From positions 1 through 9,574 of the forward strand of contig JAFZRG010000248.1 in NCBI GenBank assembly GCA_017619985.1: DNA of 9,574 bases, read 5' to 3'. The stretch is from Bacillota bacterium (lineage in GTDB: Bacteria > Bacillota > Clostridia > Peptostreptococcales > Anaerovoracaceae). Positions 1 to 6,674 of this stretch are shown one piece after another. The position numbers and the translations under genes are program-made. The notes under the pieces are model-generated. The model did not search any database. It was not told the DNA's origin and was given only the letters and a program-made list of their open reading frames with translations. Numbering within the stretch: position 1 is the first letter of the stretch; each line of letters begins with the position of its first letter.

Positions 1-752
1 GCCATCAGGTCCGGATCGCTCTGGATCGTGGAGAAGCGCTTGCCGCCCTTGTGGAGCAGGCAGGGCGTCGGCAGGTGCCAGCCCTTGACGACGGAGACGC
101 GCACCGTGGCTTTGCCCGCGGATTCGAGGCCGCAGATCATGGATTCGCCGTCGCCCATCAGCGCGTGCATGTCGCCCATGGAGAGCAGTGCGCCGGGCAC
201 GTTGACCGGCAGGTACAGCGTGGACCCTTCGACGATCTTGTTGCAGTCCATGTTGCCGCCGTGGTCGCCGGGCAGTTCGGTGGACCACTTGCCGGGCGTC
301 TCGTTCTCCCATACGCCGGGCAGGCTGCCGGGCACGGGCGCCGTGCCGATGACCCCGATCATCGTATCGATGGGGAATTCCAGCTTGTCGTTGAATTTCA
401 CGGTGTCGCCGGACACGTCGAACTCGCGCACGACTCTCTCCTTGACGCCGGGTCTCTGATAGAACGCGCCGCCGACGATGGACTGGCGCATGTAGCCCTT
501 GCCGTTGAGTTTGATCTTCAGGATCTCCACCTTCAGCACGTCGCCGGGTTCCGCGCCGTTCACGTACAGCGGGCCCGTCGCCGGGTTGTCGATGGTCAGT
601 TCTTCGTGATCCACGGAACCGTCCGCGTGCAGGCGGTCGTCGTAGCAGTTTCTGCAGTCGAATTCGATCGTATCTCCGCTCTCGCAGAACGCGACCGGTT
701 TATTATCCGGGCTGTGGTCGCCCGTTACGAAATCTCTCGAGATCTTTAACAT
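1..752 (-). CDS. Acetamidase/formamidase family amidohydrolase (3' end outside window)
   Basis: Hydrolyses short-chain amides (formamide, acetamide) to ammonia and the carboxylate; a cytoplasmic enzyme. The ATG is at 752-750, five bases after a full AAAGGAGG (765-758). The 250 residues in the window start MLKISRDFVTGDHSPDN. The family core lies at about 162-204, with GDHGGNMDCNKIVEG followed by LPVNVPGALLSMGDMHA and GDGE, the best-conserved block of the FmdA/AmdA family. An earlier stretch, IDTMIGVIGTAPVPG (about 128-142), also fits. Short Firmicutes members are about 300 residues (family knowledge), so roughly 50 C-terminal residues should lie left of the window. The gene is divergent from the arginase and shares its intergenic control region. 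The family call is firm; the preferred amide cannot be told from sequence. Confidence 0.93.
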   Translation of the reverse strand, partial: MLKISRDFVTGDHSPDNKPVAFCESGDTIEFDCRNCYDDRLHADGSVDHEELTIDNPATGPLYVNGAEPGDVLKVEILKIKLNGKGYMRQSIVGGAFYQRPGVKERVVREFDVSGDTVKFNDKLEFPIDTMIGVIGTAPVPGSLPGVWENETPGKWSTELPGDHGGNMDCNKIVEGSTLYLPVNVPGALLSMGDMHALMGDGESMICGLESAGKATVRVSVVKGWHLPTPCLLHKGGKRFSTIQSDPDLM

Positions 753-777
753 GGAAACCTCCTTTGGTACTCTCTCT

Positions 778-806
778 ATTGTATCACAGGGACGGGGGTG
801 TGTCTT
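778..806 (-). promoter_or_regulatory. Sigma-A type promoter for the acetamidase gene
   Basis: On the minus strand, AAGACA (806-801) is followed by a 17-base spacer and TACAAT (783-778). A TG sits one base before the -10 box, giving an extended -10. Transcription would start near 771, leaving a leader of about 20 bases that contains the AAAGGAGG site. Confidence 0.6.
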
Positions 807-810
807 GTTT

Positions 811-842
811 TGTATAATTATTCATTGTTGTATAAATATGCT
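811..842. promoter_or_regulatory. Tandem ARG-box-like operator (candidate ArgR/AhrC site)
   Basis: Two related boxes lie 18 bases apart: TGTATAATTATTCA (811-824) and TGTATAAATATGCT (829-842). The arginine-repressor consensus core is TGAATWWWWATTCA (established knowledge). The first box differs from it at one of 14 positions and the second at three. Box 2 overlaps the -35 element of the arginase promoter, and box 1 sits just upstream of the acetamidase -35. The arrangement suggests arginine-responsive control of both divergent genes. AT-richness could produce one such match by chance, so this is inference. Confidence 0.45.
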
Positions 843-856
843 TTTCGGGATATAAT
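828..856 (+). promoter_or_regulatory. Sigma-A type promoter for the arginase gene
   Basis: TTGTAT (828-833), a 17-base spacer, and a perfect TATAAT (851-856). Transcription would start near 863, giving a leader of about 40 bases that includes AAAGGAG at 889-895. Confidence 0.72.
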
Positions 857-901
857 AAAGTCAACCGGACAATGACCCTCCCGAACCGAAAGGAGTTTTC
901 C

Positions 902-1798
902 ATGGACAAGAAAAGGATCGATCTGATCGGCGCCAAGATCGACCAGGGCGCCTCGAAGCGCGGCGTCTGCATCGGACCCGAAGCCATTCGCTTTGCCGGC
1001 ATCTGCGAAGGCATCCGCAGACTGGGCTACGAGCTGAACGACAAGGGCAACCTCGTCCAGCTGACCGAAGGCCGCACCAGCGAAAAGCTGCGCAACTACG
1101 ATCAGGTGATCGACATGAATAAACGCCTGTATGAAAACACGATGCAGAGCCTTGAGGAAGGCGCGTTCCCCATCATGCTCGGCGGCGATCACTCCGCAGC
1201 GGCAGGCACCGCGAGCGCCGTGGCGAAGCACCACAACGGCAACATCGGCATCATCTGGGTGGACGCCCACGGCGACTGGAACAACGACGCGTCCAGCGAG
1301 ACCGGCAACATGCACGGCATGCCCTTCTCCGCCCTGTGCGGCTGGGGCCCGGACTGCATGGTGGATTACGGCCAGGGCCCGGCCTTCGTTGACCCGAAGA
1401 AATGTGTCCAGATCGCGGGCCGCGATATCGACATGGAAGAGAGAAAGCGCATGAAGGAAGCCGGCGTGAACGTCTTCTCCATCGACGTGGTGGACAGACT
1501 GGGCATGCGCGAAGTCGTCAGACGGGCCATCGAGATCGCGGGCAGCGGCACCGACGGATTCCACGTTTCGTTCGATATCGACAGCGTTTCACCGGAATAC
1601 GCGCCCGGCACCGGCACGGTCGTCCACGACGGCCTGACCGCCCGCGAGGCGTTCCTGTGCATGGAGATGTTCGCTGAATGCGACAACATGCTCAGCCTCG
1701 ACATGGTGGAGGTCAACCCCATCCTGGACGAAGTCAACCGCACCGCCACGCTGGCGAGCGAACTCGTGCTCTCCGCGCTGGGCAAGACGGTTTTCTGA
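902..1798 (+). CDS. rocF: Arginase (L-arginine amidinohydrolase)
   Basis: Hydrolyses L-arginine to L-ornithine and urea; a cytoplasmic binuclear manganese enzyme. At 298 residues it matches the length of bacillary arginases. Metal ligands are present: H97 in GGDHS, D121/H123/D125 in DAHGDWN, and D225/D227 in SFDID. The substrate-binding residues of true arginases are also there: N127, N136 and H138 in TGNMHGMP, D177 and E180 in GRDIDMEE, and E270 in LDMVEVNP. The last set, with the LASELVLSALG tail, points to arginase rather than agmatinase. Two oddities: the usual DxDxxDP reads DIDSVSP (S230 for Asp), and T134 stands where arginases usually have Ser. I chose the ATG at 902 because AAAGGAG (889-895) lies six bases upstream; an in-frame ATG at 872 precedes that site and has no good one of its own. 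Single-gene unit between its own promoter and a terminator. Confidence 0.93.
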   Translation: MDKKRIDLIGAKIDQGASKRGVCIGPEAIRFAGICEGIRRLGYELNDKGNLVQLTEGRTSEKLRNYDQVIDMNKRLYENTMQSLEEGAFPIMLGGDHSAAAGTASAVAKHHNGNIGIIWVDAHGDWNNDASSETGNMHGMPFSALCGWGPDCMVDYGQGPAFVDPKKCVQIAGRDIDMEERKRMKEAGVNVFSIDVVDRLGMREVVRRAIEIAGSGTDGFHVSFDIDSVSPEYAPGTGTVVHDGLTAREAFLCMEMFAECDNMLSLDMVEVNPILDEVNRTATLASELVLSALGKTVF

Positions 1799-1812
1799 AG
1801 AGTTTGATGCAT

Positions 1813-1848
1813 AAAAAGGCAGATGCGCTTCATGCGCATCTGCTTTTT
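1813..1848. terminator. Bidirectional rho-independent terminator
   Basis: A perfect 10-bp stem, GCAGATGCGC (1819-1828) with GCGCATCTGC (1834-1843), has a five-base loop, TTCAT. It is followed by TTTTT (1844-1848) and preceded by AAAAA (1813-1817), so it can stop both the arginase transcript and the convergent minus-strand operon. Confidence 0.92.
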
Positions 1849-1860
1849 GCTTGTTTCCGT

Positions 1861-2298
1861 TTACAGCAGTTTCTCCGCCTCGCTGGCGGGCAATACTTCG
1901 ATGCCGTTGGCCTTCAGGAGTCTGACGGTCACGCCGTCGCCCTCGACCAGACCGCCGTCAAATCTGCCGTTGTGGATGACGCCGCAGCCGCAGGACGGGC
2001 TTCTGTCCTGCATCAGCGCCTTCGTGATGGCGTGGCCCTTGGCGATGCTCAGGGTCAGCTCCGCGCCGTAATCGTACTCGTACGTCACGTCCCGGCCGCT
2101 CTTCGTCAGTACCCGGCCGAGGAAGATCTCCGAAGGTTCGCGCGGGGTCTCCAGCCCGCCCAGTTCCTCCGGGCAGACGCCGATCAGATTGTATTTGTCC
2201 TCCAGCTCGTCCAGGCAGTCCAGCTTTTTGCAGCTGCCGTCATAACGGCACGGGATGCCCAGCAGGCAGTTGGAGATCAGAAGCTTCTTTTTTCTCAT
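1861..2298 (-). CDS. DUF523 family protein
   Basis: A 145-residue cytoplasmic protein of the DUF523 family, whose biochemical role is not established. The family's cysteine signatures are all visible: ISNCLLGIPCRYDG near the N-terminus (C11, C17), VCPEELGGL (C42) and DRSPSCGCG (C103, C105). This conserved cysteine set suggests metal or cluster binding or redox chemistry, but that is inference. The true start is the ATG at 2298-2296, seven bases after AAAGGGA (2312-2306). The open frame extends upstream, but that part runs antisense-like through the lipoprotein gene in another frame. Last gene of a three-gene operon: it begins 17 bases after the lipoprotein stop and ends just before a bidirectional terminator. 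Confidence 0.9.
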   Translation of the reverse strand: MRKKKLLISNCLLGIPCRYDGSCKKLDCLDELEDKYNLIGVCPEELGGLETPREPSEIFLGRVLTKSGRDVTYEYDYGAELTLSIAKGHAITKALMQDRSPSCGCGVIHNGRFDGGLVEGDGVTVRLLKANGIEVLPASEAEKLL

Positions 2299-2315
2299 AA
2301 TGTCTTCCCTTTCCG

Positions 2316-3065
2316 TTACTTCGAAGGAGAATACGATCGTACCTGCAGCGGCAGTGCATGGCTCTTGCCGTCGGACCAGGGCCTTACGACGCAGTCCCAG
2401 TCGGTCTCTTTGATCATCCCGTCCTCGTCTTCGAGGTGCACGCGCAGCAGCAGGTCCTCGGTGCCCTTCAGCCGCCCCATCAGCACGATCTCGGGCGTTA
2501 CGCCGAAGCTGATCCACTCCAGATCGATGATGTCCGAGCGCGGGTTGTCGCTTACGCCGTAGATGTTGTCCATGGCCGGTTCTTCGCCGGTCTCGGCATA
2601 GAGCGGGATGAGTGCGAGAGCATAGTCCAGCAGCACGTTTCTCTCCACATGGGTGTACGCGTAGGGATCCTTGGCGCCTTCCGGCGGGAGCACGATGACC
2701 GCCATGGCGGCCACGGTCCAGAAATCCTCCTCGTACTGGTACCGGGTCTGCTCGTCCTTATCCACATCCTTGAAGGCGTTGGGATAGGTCGCCTGGTAAG
2801 CCAGCAGCTGCGCGATGGCGGGCAGTTCCGCCTCCGCCTGCGCGTACAGCGTATCGTCCTGGGTGATCTCTTCCAGGCCCAGCTGTTCGTAGATCGTCTG
2901 ACCCTCGCCGTCCTGCGTCCCATCGGGTTTCGCGGCAGCGCTGTTACCGGACTGCGCGGGATCCGCCGCCGGATCCGTCTGCGTTTTGCAGCCGGCTGCC
3001 GCAAACATCAGGCAGACAGCCAGCAGCAGGCATAGTATTTTTTTGCGTTTATTCTGATTTTTCAC
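2316..3065 (-). CDS. Putative lipoprotein of unknown family, GTG start
   Basis: A 249-residue protein I do not recognise. The N-terminus is a clear lipoprotein signal: basic MKNQNKRKK, a hydrophobic stretch at about 10-21, and lipobox AAGC with C26 as the lipidation site. The mature protein should be anchored outside the membrane. A low-complexity Ala/Pro/Gly/Asp linker (about 30-56) precedes an acidic, soluble-looking domain rich in Tyr, Trp and Leu (about 57-249). There is no transmembrane segment after the signal. The start must be GTG at 3065-3063, because the frame upstream is closed by TAG at 3080-3078, which is also the stop of the amidohydrolase in the same frame; the only early ATG would fall inside the signal peptide. 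The site before it is weak (AAGAG, seven bases away). The 12-base gap to the amidohydrolase and 17-base gap to the DUF523 gene argue for co-transcription. Confidence 0.82.
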   Translation of the reverse strand: MKNQNKRKKILCLLLAVCLMFAAAGCKTQTDPAADPAQSGNSAAAKPDGTQDGEGQTIYEQLGLEEITQDDTLYAQAEAELPAIAQLLAYQATYPNAFKDVDKDEQTRYQYEEDFWTVAAMAVIVLPPEGAKDPYAYTHVERNVLLDYALALIPLYAETGEEPAMDNIYGVSDNPRSDIIDLEWISFGVTPEIVLMGRLKGTEDLLLRVHLEDEDGMIKETDWDCVVRPWSDGKSHALPLQVRSYSPSK

Positions 3066-3077
3066 TCTTAAACTCTT

Positions 3078-4709
3078 CTATTCAGCCTTGTATTCGCACT
3101 TGCCGCGGATATAGGTCCTCTTGACTTCCACGTCCTTGATGGCGTCCGGATCGATCGCGAAGATGTCCTCGTCGATCACCACGAAGTCCGCGGATTTGCC
3201 GGCTTTGATGCTGCCGGCCCAGTCCTCGCGGAACGACGCGTACGCCGCCTGGGTCGTGAACAGGCTCAGCGCCTGCTCCACGGTCAGGTCCTGTTCGGGC
3301 TGCCAGCCTCCCGGCGGATTCAGATCGTTGCCCCTGCGGGTGACCGCGCAGTGGATGTTCTGCATAATGTTCATGTCCTCGACCGGGCAGTCGGAGCCGC
3401 CGCAGGCATGGATACCCATGTCGAACATGGTCTTCCAGCCGTAGCTCGTCGCGGCCTTTTCTTCGCCTACGCGGGTCACGAGGATCTTGTAGTCGTAGTT
3501 CAGGAAGATGGGCTGGATGTAGCCGATCAGGTCCATCTCCTTCATCTTGTCATACTGGTCGGGGTTCATGATCTGGCAGTGGATGATGCCGTCGCGGCCC
3601 TTGCCGCAGCCCGGATTGTTCTTCCGCGCCTTTTCGATGGCCTCCATGACCATGTCCATGCCCTTGTCGCCGATGGCGTGGATCGCGATCTGGCAATTAT
3701 GTTTGTACGCATTGTCTACGAGGAAATCGAGTTCGGGCTGGGTCAGCATCGCGACGCCGCAGTTGACCCCGTCGCCGTCCTTGTACGGCTCGCGCATCAG
3801 CGCGGTGCGGGCGCCCAGTGCGCCGTCGATCAGCACCTTGAACGGTCCGAGCGTGTATTTCTCGGTGTCCTGCCAGCCGGTGCCGTAGCCGTTCGCAAAG
3901 AAATCGGCCTGCCATTCGCGCACGGGCAGGTTGCACTGCTCGTAGACGCGGATCTTCATTTTGCCCTCTTCGATGAGCTCGTGATAGGCCTGCATGACTT
4001 TTTTATAGTTGCCGGGAACGTCCTTGAAATCGTCGGAATGGATCTCGACGATGCCGCACTTCAGAGCCTTGTCCTGCGAATACAGGATCAGTTCCTTGAC
4101 CCCTTCCAGCGTCTCCTCGGGGATCGCGTCCAGCACGCAGGCGCGCGCGTTCTCGCGGAAGATGCCGAGCGGCCGTCCGGTCTCGTCTCGGTCGATGACG
4201 CCGCCTTCCACGTCGTCCGCGTGCTCGCTCATGCCCATGATGTTCAGGGCAGCGGTGTTGCAGACGATCACGTGACCGCAGGTGCGGGTGAACGCAAGAG
4301 GCACGGTCGTGCTGATCTTATCGAGGTCGTCGCGAGTGAGGAAGCGCTTTTCGTCGGAAAAATTGTCCTGGTTCCAGCCGCGGCCGCGCACCCAGCGCCC
4401 CTCGGGGATATCGTGGGTCGCGAGGAACTCGCGCGAATACGCGATCAGGCCTTCGATCGACGTGCAGGCGTTGTGGTTCATGTCGCGGAGGATCAGCCCT
4501 TCGGACAGATTATGCATATGCGTTTCGAAGAAACCGGGAAGGATGGTCTTTCCCTTCATGTCCTCGGCTTCACAGGCGCCGACCATCGCGAAGACGTCCG
4601 CCTTGCTGCCGACGGCCCTGAAGACGCCGTCTTCCACGAGCATGGCGTCGGCGTGCATGGCGTTTTTCTCCATGGTCACGATGTTCGCGTTGTAGTAAAT
4701 TTTCTTCAT
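3078..4709 (-). CDS. YtcJ-like metal-dependent amidohydrolase (amidohydrolase 3 family)
   Basis: A 543-residue enzyme of the amidohydrolase superfamily, expected to hydrolyse C-N bonds (often N-acyl or imino compounds) in a TIM barrel with bound divalent metal; cytoplasmic, no signal peptide. Visible marks in order: a beta-sandwich start MKKIYYNANIVTMEKN; metal-binding HMH (H64, H66) in PGFFETHMHN, where most relatives have Asp before the first His; RTCGHVIVCN (H145); KVLIDGALGARTA (K291, the usual modified-lysine region); IAIHAIGDKG (H344); IIHCQIM (H377); GSDCPVED (D440, catalytic); and a C-terminal return to the sandwich ending GKSADFVVIDED and TYIRGK. Length is normal for YtcJ relatives. 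The ATG at 4709 has AGGAGG five bases upstream. First gene of the operon with the lipoprotein and DUF523 genes. The substrate cannot be predicted. Confidence 0.92.
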   Translation of the reverse strand: MKKIYYNANIVTMEKNAMHADAMLVEDGVFRAVGSKADVFAMVGACEAEDMKGKTILPGFFETHMHNLSEGLILRDMNHNACTSIEGLIAYSREFLATHDIPEGRWVRGRGWNQDNFSDEKRFLTRDDLDKISTTVPLAFTRTCGHVIVCNTAALNIMGMSEHADDVEGGVIDRDETGRPLGIFRENARACVLDAIPEETLEGVKELILYSQDKALKCGIVEIHSDDFKDVPGNYKKVMQAYHELIEEGKMKIRVYEQCNLPVREWQADFFANGYGTGWQDTEKYTLGPFKVLIDGALGARTALMREPYKDGDGVNCGVAMLTQPELDFLVDNAYKHNCQIAIHAIGDKGMDMVMEAIEKARKNNPGCGKGRDGIIHCQIMNPDQYDKMKEMDLIGYIQPIFLNYDYKILVTRVGEEKAATSYGWKTMFDMGIHACGGSDCPVEDMNIMQNIHCAVTRRGNDLNPPGGWQPEQDLTVEQALSLFTTQAAYASFREDWAGSIKAGKSADFVVIDEDIFAIDPDAIKDVEVKRTYIRGKCEYKAE

Positions 4710-4750
4710 ATGTGCCTCCTCGTCCGGTAGCGATTTCAGAAGATTACAGA

Positions 4751-4756
4751 TATAAT
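4751..4756 (+). promoter_or_regulatory. Candidate -10 element for the ABC exporter gene
   Basis: A perfect TATAAT lies at 4751-4756. With a 17-base spacer the -35 would be TAGCGA (4728-4733), a poor match, so the promoter may be weak or activator-dependent. Transcription would start near 4763, leaving a leader of about 34 bases. Confidence 0.4.
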
Positions 4757-4757
4757 T

Positions 4758-4786
4758 ATTTTAATAGATTCGACATGGTAAGACAA
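4758..4786 (-). promoter_or_regulatory. Promoter for the amidohydrolase-lipoprotein-DUF523 operon
   Basis: On the minus strand, TTGTCT (4786-4781), a 17-base spacer, and TAAAAT (4763-4758). The leader to the ATG at 4709 would be about 40 bases. The -35 element partly overlaps the ribosome binding site (4785-4791) of the divergent ABC exporter, and its -10 is only one base from that gene's candidate TATAAT. The two promoters therefore face each other over the same DNA. Confidence 0.6.
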
Positions 4787-4796
4787 GGAGGAACCT

Positions 4797-6626
4797 ATGC
4801 CTACAGGACCCGGCGGGCACGGACCCGTCCACTTTATGTCAGATGAGGAAAAGCAGCAGGTGCCGAAAGTCACAAAGGAGCTGCTGCTCCGCATCGCCTC
4901 CTACCTCAAACCCTACAAATTCCAGTTCGCGCTGGTGTTCATCGCCATCCTGCTCTCGGCGGCCGTCGGCCTGCTGCCCTCGATCATCACGGGGCGCATC
5001 GTGGACCAGGCGCTCGTCGGCAAGAACCTGGATCTGCTGGTCAAACTGCTGATCGCGGCCTTCGCCACGATGACGCTTTCCCAGGTGATCGGCGTGCTCG
5101 AAAGCTACATCAACGCGTGGATCAGTTCGCGCATCATCTTCGATATGAAGAACCAGATGTACGCGCACCTGCAGAGCATGCCGCACAGCTTCTTCACGAC
5201 GGAGAAGCAGGGCGACATCATCACGCGCATGAACTCCGACATCGACGGCGTGAGCAGCGTCATTTCCGGCACGCTCACCTCGGTCGTCTCGAACGTCGCG
5301 ACCGTCGTGACCACGGTGATCGCGCTGTTCGCCATGAGCCCGAAGCTGGCCATCGTCGGCATCGCCATCGTTCCGCTGCTCGTGATCCCGACGAAGAAAG
5401 TGGGCGTCACCCGCTTCAAGCTGCTCTCCGAAGCCCGCGCGAAATCCGACGAGATGAACCAGCTCGTGGACGAAACGCTCTCCGTGAGCGGCTCTCTGCT
5501 GGTCAAGCTCTTTACGAAGGAAGAAGAGGAATACGAGCGGTTCGTGAAGGTCAACGAGGAAGTGACCCAGTACAACATCAAGGAACAGCGCTCCGGCCAG
5601 TGGTTCCGCGTGATGATGGGCATGTTCACCCAGGTCGGCCCCCTGCTGATCTACTTCGCGGGCGGCTACCTGATCATCGCCAAGGGTGACCCGAACCTGA
5701 CCGTAGGTATGATCACCGCGACCGTCGCCCTGATCAACCGCCTGTACCGCCCGGTGCAGAGCCTGCTGAACATCCAGGTGGACTTCACCCGCTCGCTGGC
5801 GCTCTTCACCCGCATCTTCGACTACTTCGACAAGACGAACAACATCAAGGACCCGCTGCTGGGCACGGCTCCGGACCTCTCGAATCCGTCCGTGGAATTC
5901 CAGCACGTGGCCTTCTCCTATACGCCTGACAAGCCAATTCTGACCGACATCAACTTCTTCGTGCCCGGCGGGCAGATGTACGCCATCGTGGGCAGAAGCG
6001 GCAGCGGCAAATCCACGGTCGTGAACCTGATCCCGCGGCTGTACGACGTCGACAGCGGCCACGTGAAGGTCGCGGGGCTCGACGTGAGGAGCATCAAGCT
6101 GAAGATGCTGCGGCAGGCCGTCGGCATGGTGAGCCAGGAGAGCTACCTCTTCAACGGCACGATCAGGGAGAACCTGCTGTACGCAAAGCCCGACGCCACG
6201 CAGGAGGAGATCGAAGCGGCCTGCAGGATCGCGAACATCCACGATATGATCTCTGGGCTTGAAAAGGGCTACGACACCGAGGTCGGCAACCGCGGCCTGA
6301 AGCTTTCCGGCGGCGAAAAACAGAGGATCTCGCTGGCGCGCGTCGTGCTGAAAGACCCGAAGATCCTCATCCTGGACGAGGCCACGTCCGCGCTCGACTC
6401 CATCTCCGAGAATGCCATCCAGGACGCGATGGACAAGGTGATGGAAGGCAGGACGTCCATCGTCATCGCGCACCGCCTGTCCACGATCCTGTCCGCGGAC
6501 AAGATCCTCGTCGTGGACGGCGGCGTGGTCGCGGAAGAAGGCAAGCACGAGGAACTGCTCGCGCTCAGCGGCATCTACAAGGAGCTGTACGAGACGCAGT
6601 TCTCGAAGGTGCTGGAAAAAGAATAG
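4797..6626 (+). CDS. ABC exporter half-transporter (fused membrane and ATPase domains, MsbA/BmrA-like)
   Basis: A 609-residue exporter subunit that pumps lipids, drugs or peptides out of the cell as a dimer. A Gly/His/Pro-rich N-terminal tail (1-13) leads into a membrane domain of about six helices; the hydrophobic stretches at about 42-64, 81-102, 157-178, 183-198 and 275-294 are clear, and another lies near 301-318. The ATPase domain (about 365-600) is complete: A-loop Y375, Walker A GRSGSGKST (399-407), Q-loop Q447, signature LSGGEKQR (503-510), Walker B ILILDE (523-528), D-loop SALD and switch H559. The catalytic glutamate E528 is present, so this site should be active. The ATG at 4797 has AAGGAGG (4785-4791) five bases upstream; the in-frame ATG at 4836 has none. 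No partner subunit is adjacent, so a homodimer is likely. Substrate unknown. Confidence 0.94.
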   Translation: MPTGPGGHGPVHFMSDEEKQQVPKVTKELLLRIASYLKPYKFQFALVFIAILLSAAVGLLPSIITGRIVDQALVGKNLDLLVKLLIAAFATMTLSQVIGVLESYINAWISSRIIFDMKNQMYAHLQSMPHSFFTTEKQGDIITRMNSDIDGVSSVISGTLTSVVSNVATVVTTVIALFAMSPKLAIVGIAIVPLLVIPTKKVGVTRFKLLSEARAKSDEMNQLVDETLSVSGSLLVKLFTKEEEEYERFVKVNEEVTQYNIKEQRSGQWFRVMMGMFTQVGPLLIYFAGGYLIIAKGDPNLTVGMITATVALINRLYRPVQSLLNIQVDFTRSLALFTRIFDYFDKTNNIKDPLLGTAPDLSNPSVEFQHVAFSYTPDKPILTDINFFVPGGQMYAIVGRSGSGKSTVVNLIPRLYDVDSGHVKVAGLDVRSIKLKMLRQAVGMVSQESYLFNGTIRENLLYAKPDATQEEIEAACRIANIHDMISGLEKGYDTEVGNRGLKLSGGEKQRISLARVVLKDPKILILDEATSALDSISENAIQDAMDKVMEGRTSIVIAHRLSTILSADKILVVDGGVVAEEGKHEELLALSGIYKELYETQFSKVLEKE

Positions 6627-6627
6627 C

Positions 6628-6660
6628 AAAAAAAGAAGGCTTAAAAAGCCTTCTTTTTTT
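6628..6660. terminator. Bidirectional rho-independent terminator
   Basis: An 8-bp stem, GAAGGCTT (6635-6642) with AAGCCTTC (6646-6653), has an AAA loop and is flanked by seven A (6628-6634) and seven T (6654-6660). It starts one base after the ABC exporter stop and serves that gene and the convergent anti-sigma gene. Confidence 0.93.
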
Positions 6661-6674
6661 CGCTCAAATTCTGT

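Noticed and set aside
872..901. Earlier in-frame ATG for arginase at 872
   Set aside because: It lies before the AAAGGAG site at 889-895 and would add ten residues not found at the start of arginases.
2299..2517. Upstream extension of the DUF523 frame to position 2517
   Set aside because: The extension overlaps the lipoprotein gene in another frame, is Arg/Gly-rich, and lacks family similarity; the ATG at 2298 has its own ribosome site and begins at the family's normal N-terminus.
3351..4730. Plus-strand open frame of 459 codons opposite the amidohydrolase
   Set aside because: Same shadow effect; its product has no recognisable motif, and the minus-strand gene has the metal-binding residues and a perfect ribosome site.
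4839..6629. Antisense open frame of 596 codons covering the whole ABC exporter gene
   Set aside because: The translation is a His/Asp/Val/Arg-rich shadow with no domain or ribosome site. The plus-strand frame carries every ABC motif. High GC at third codon positions keeps the opposite frame open.
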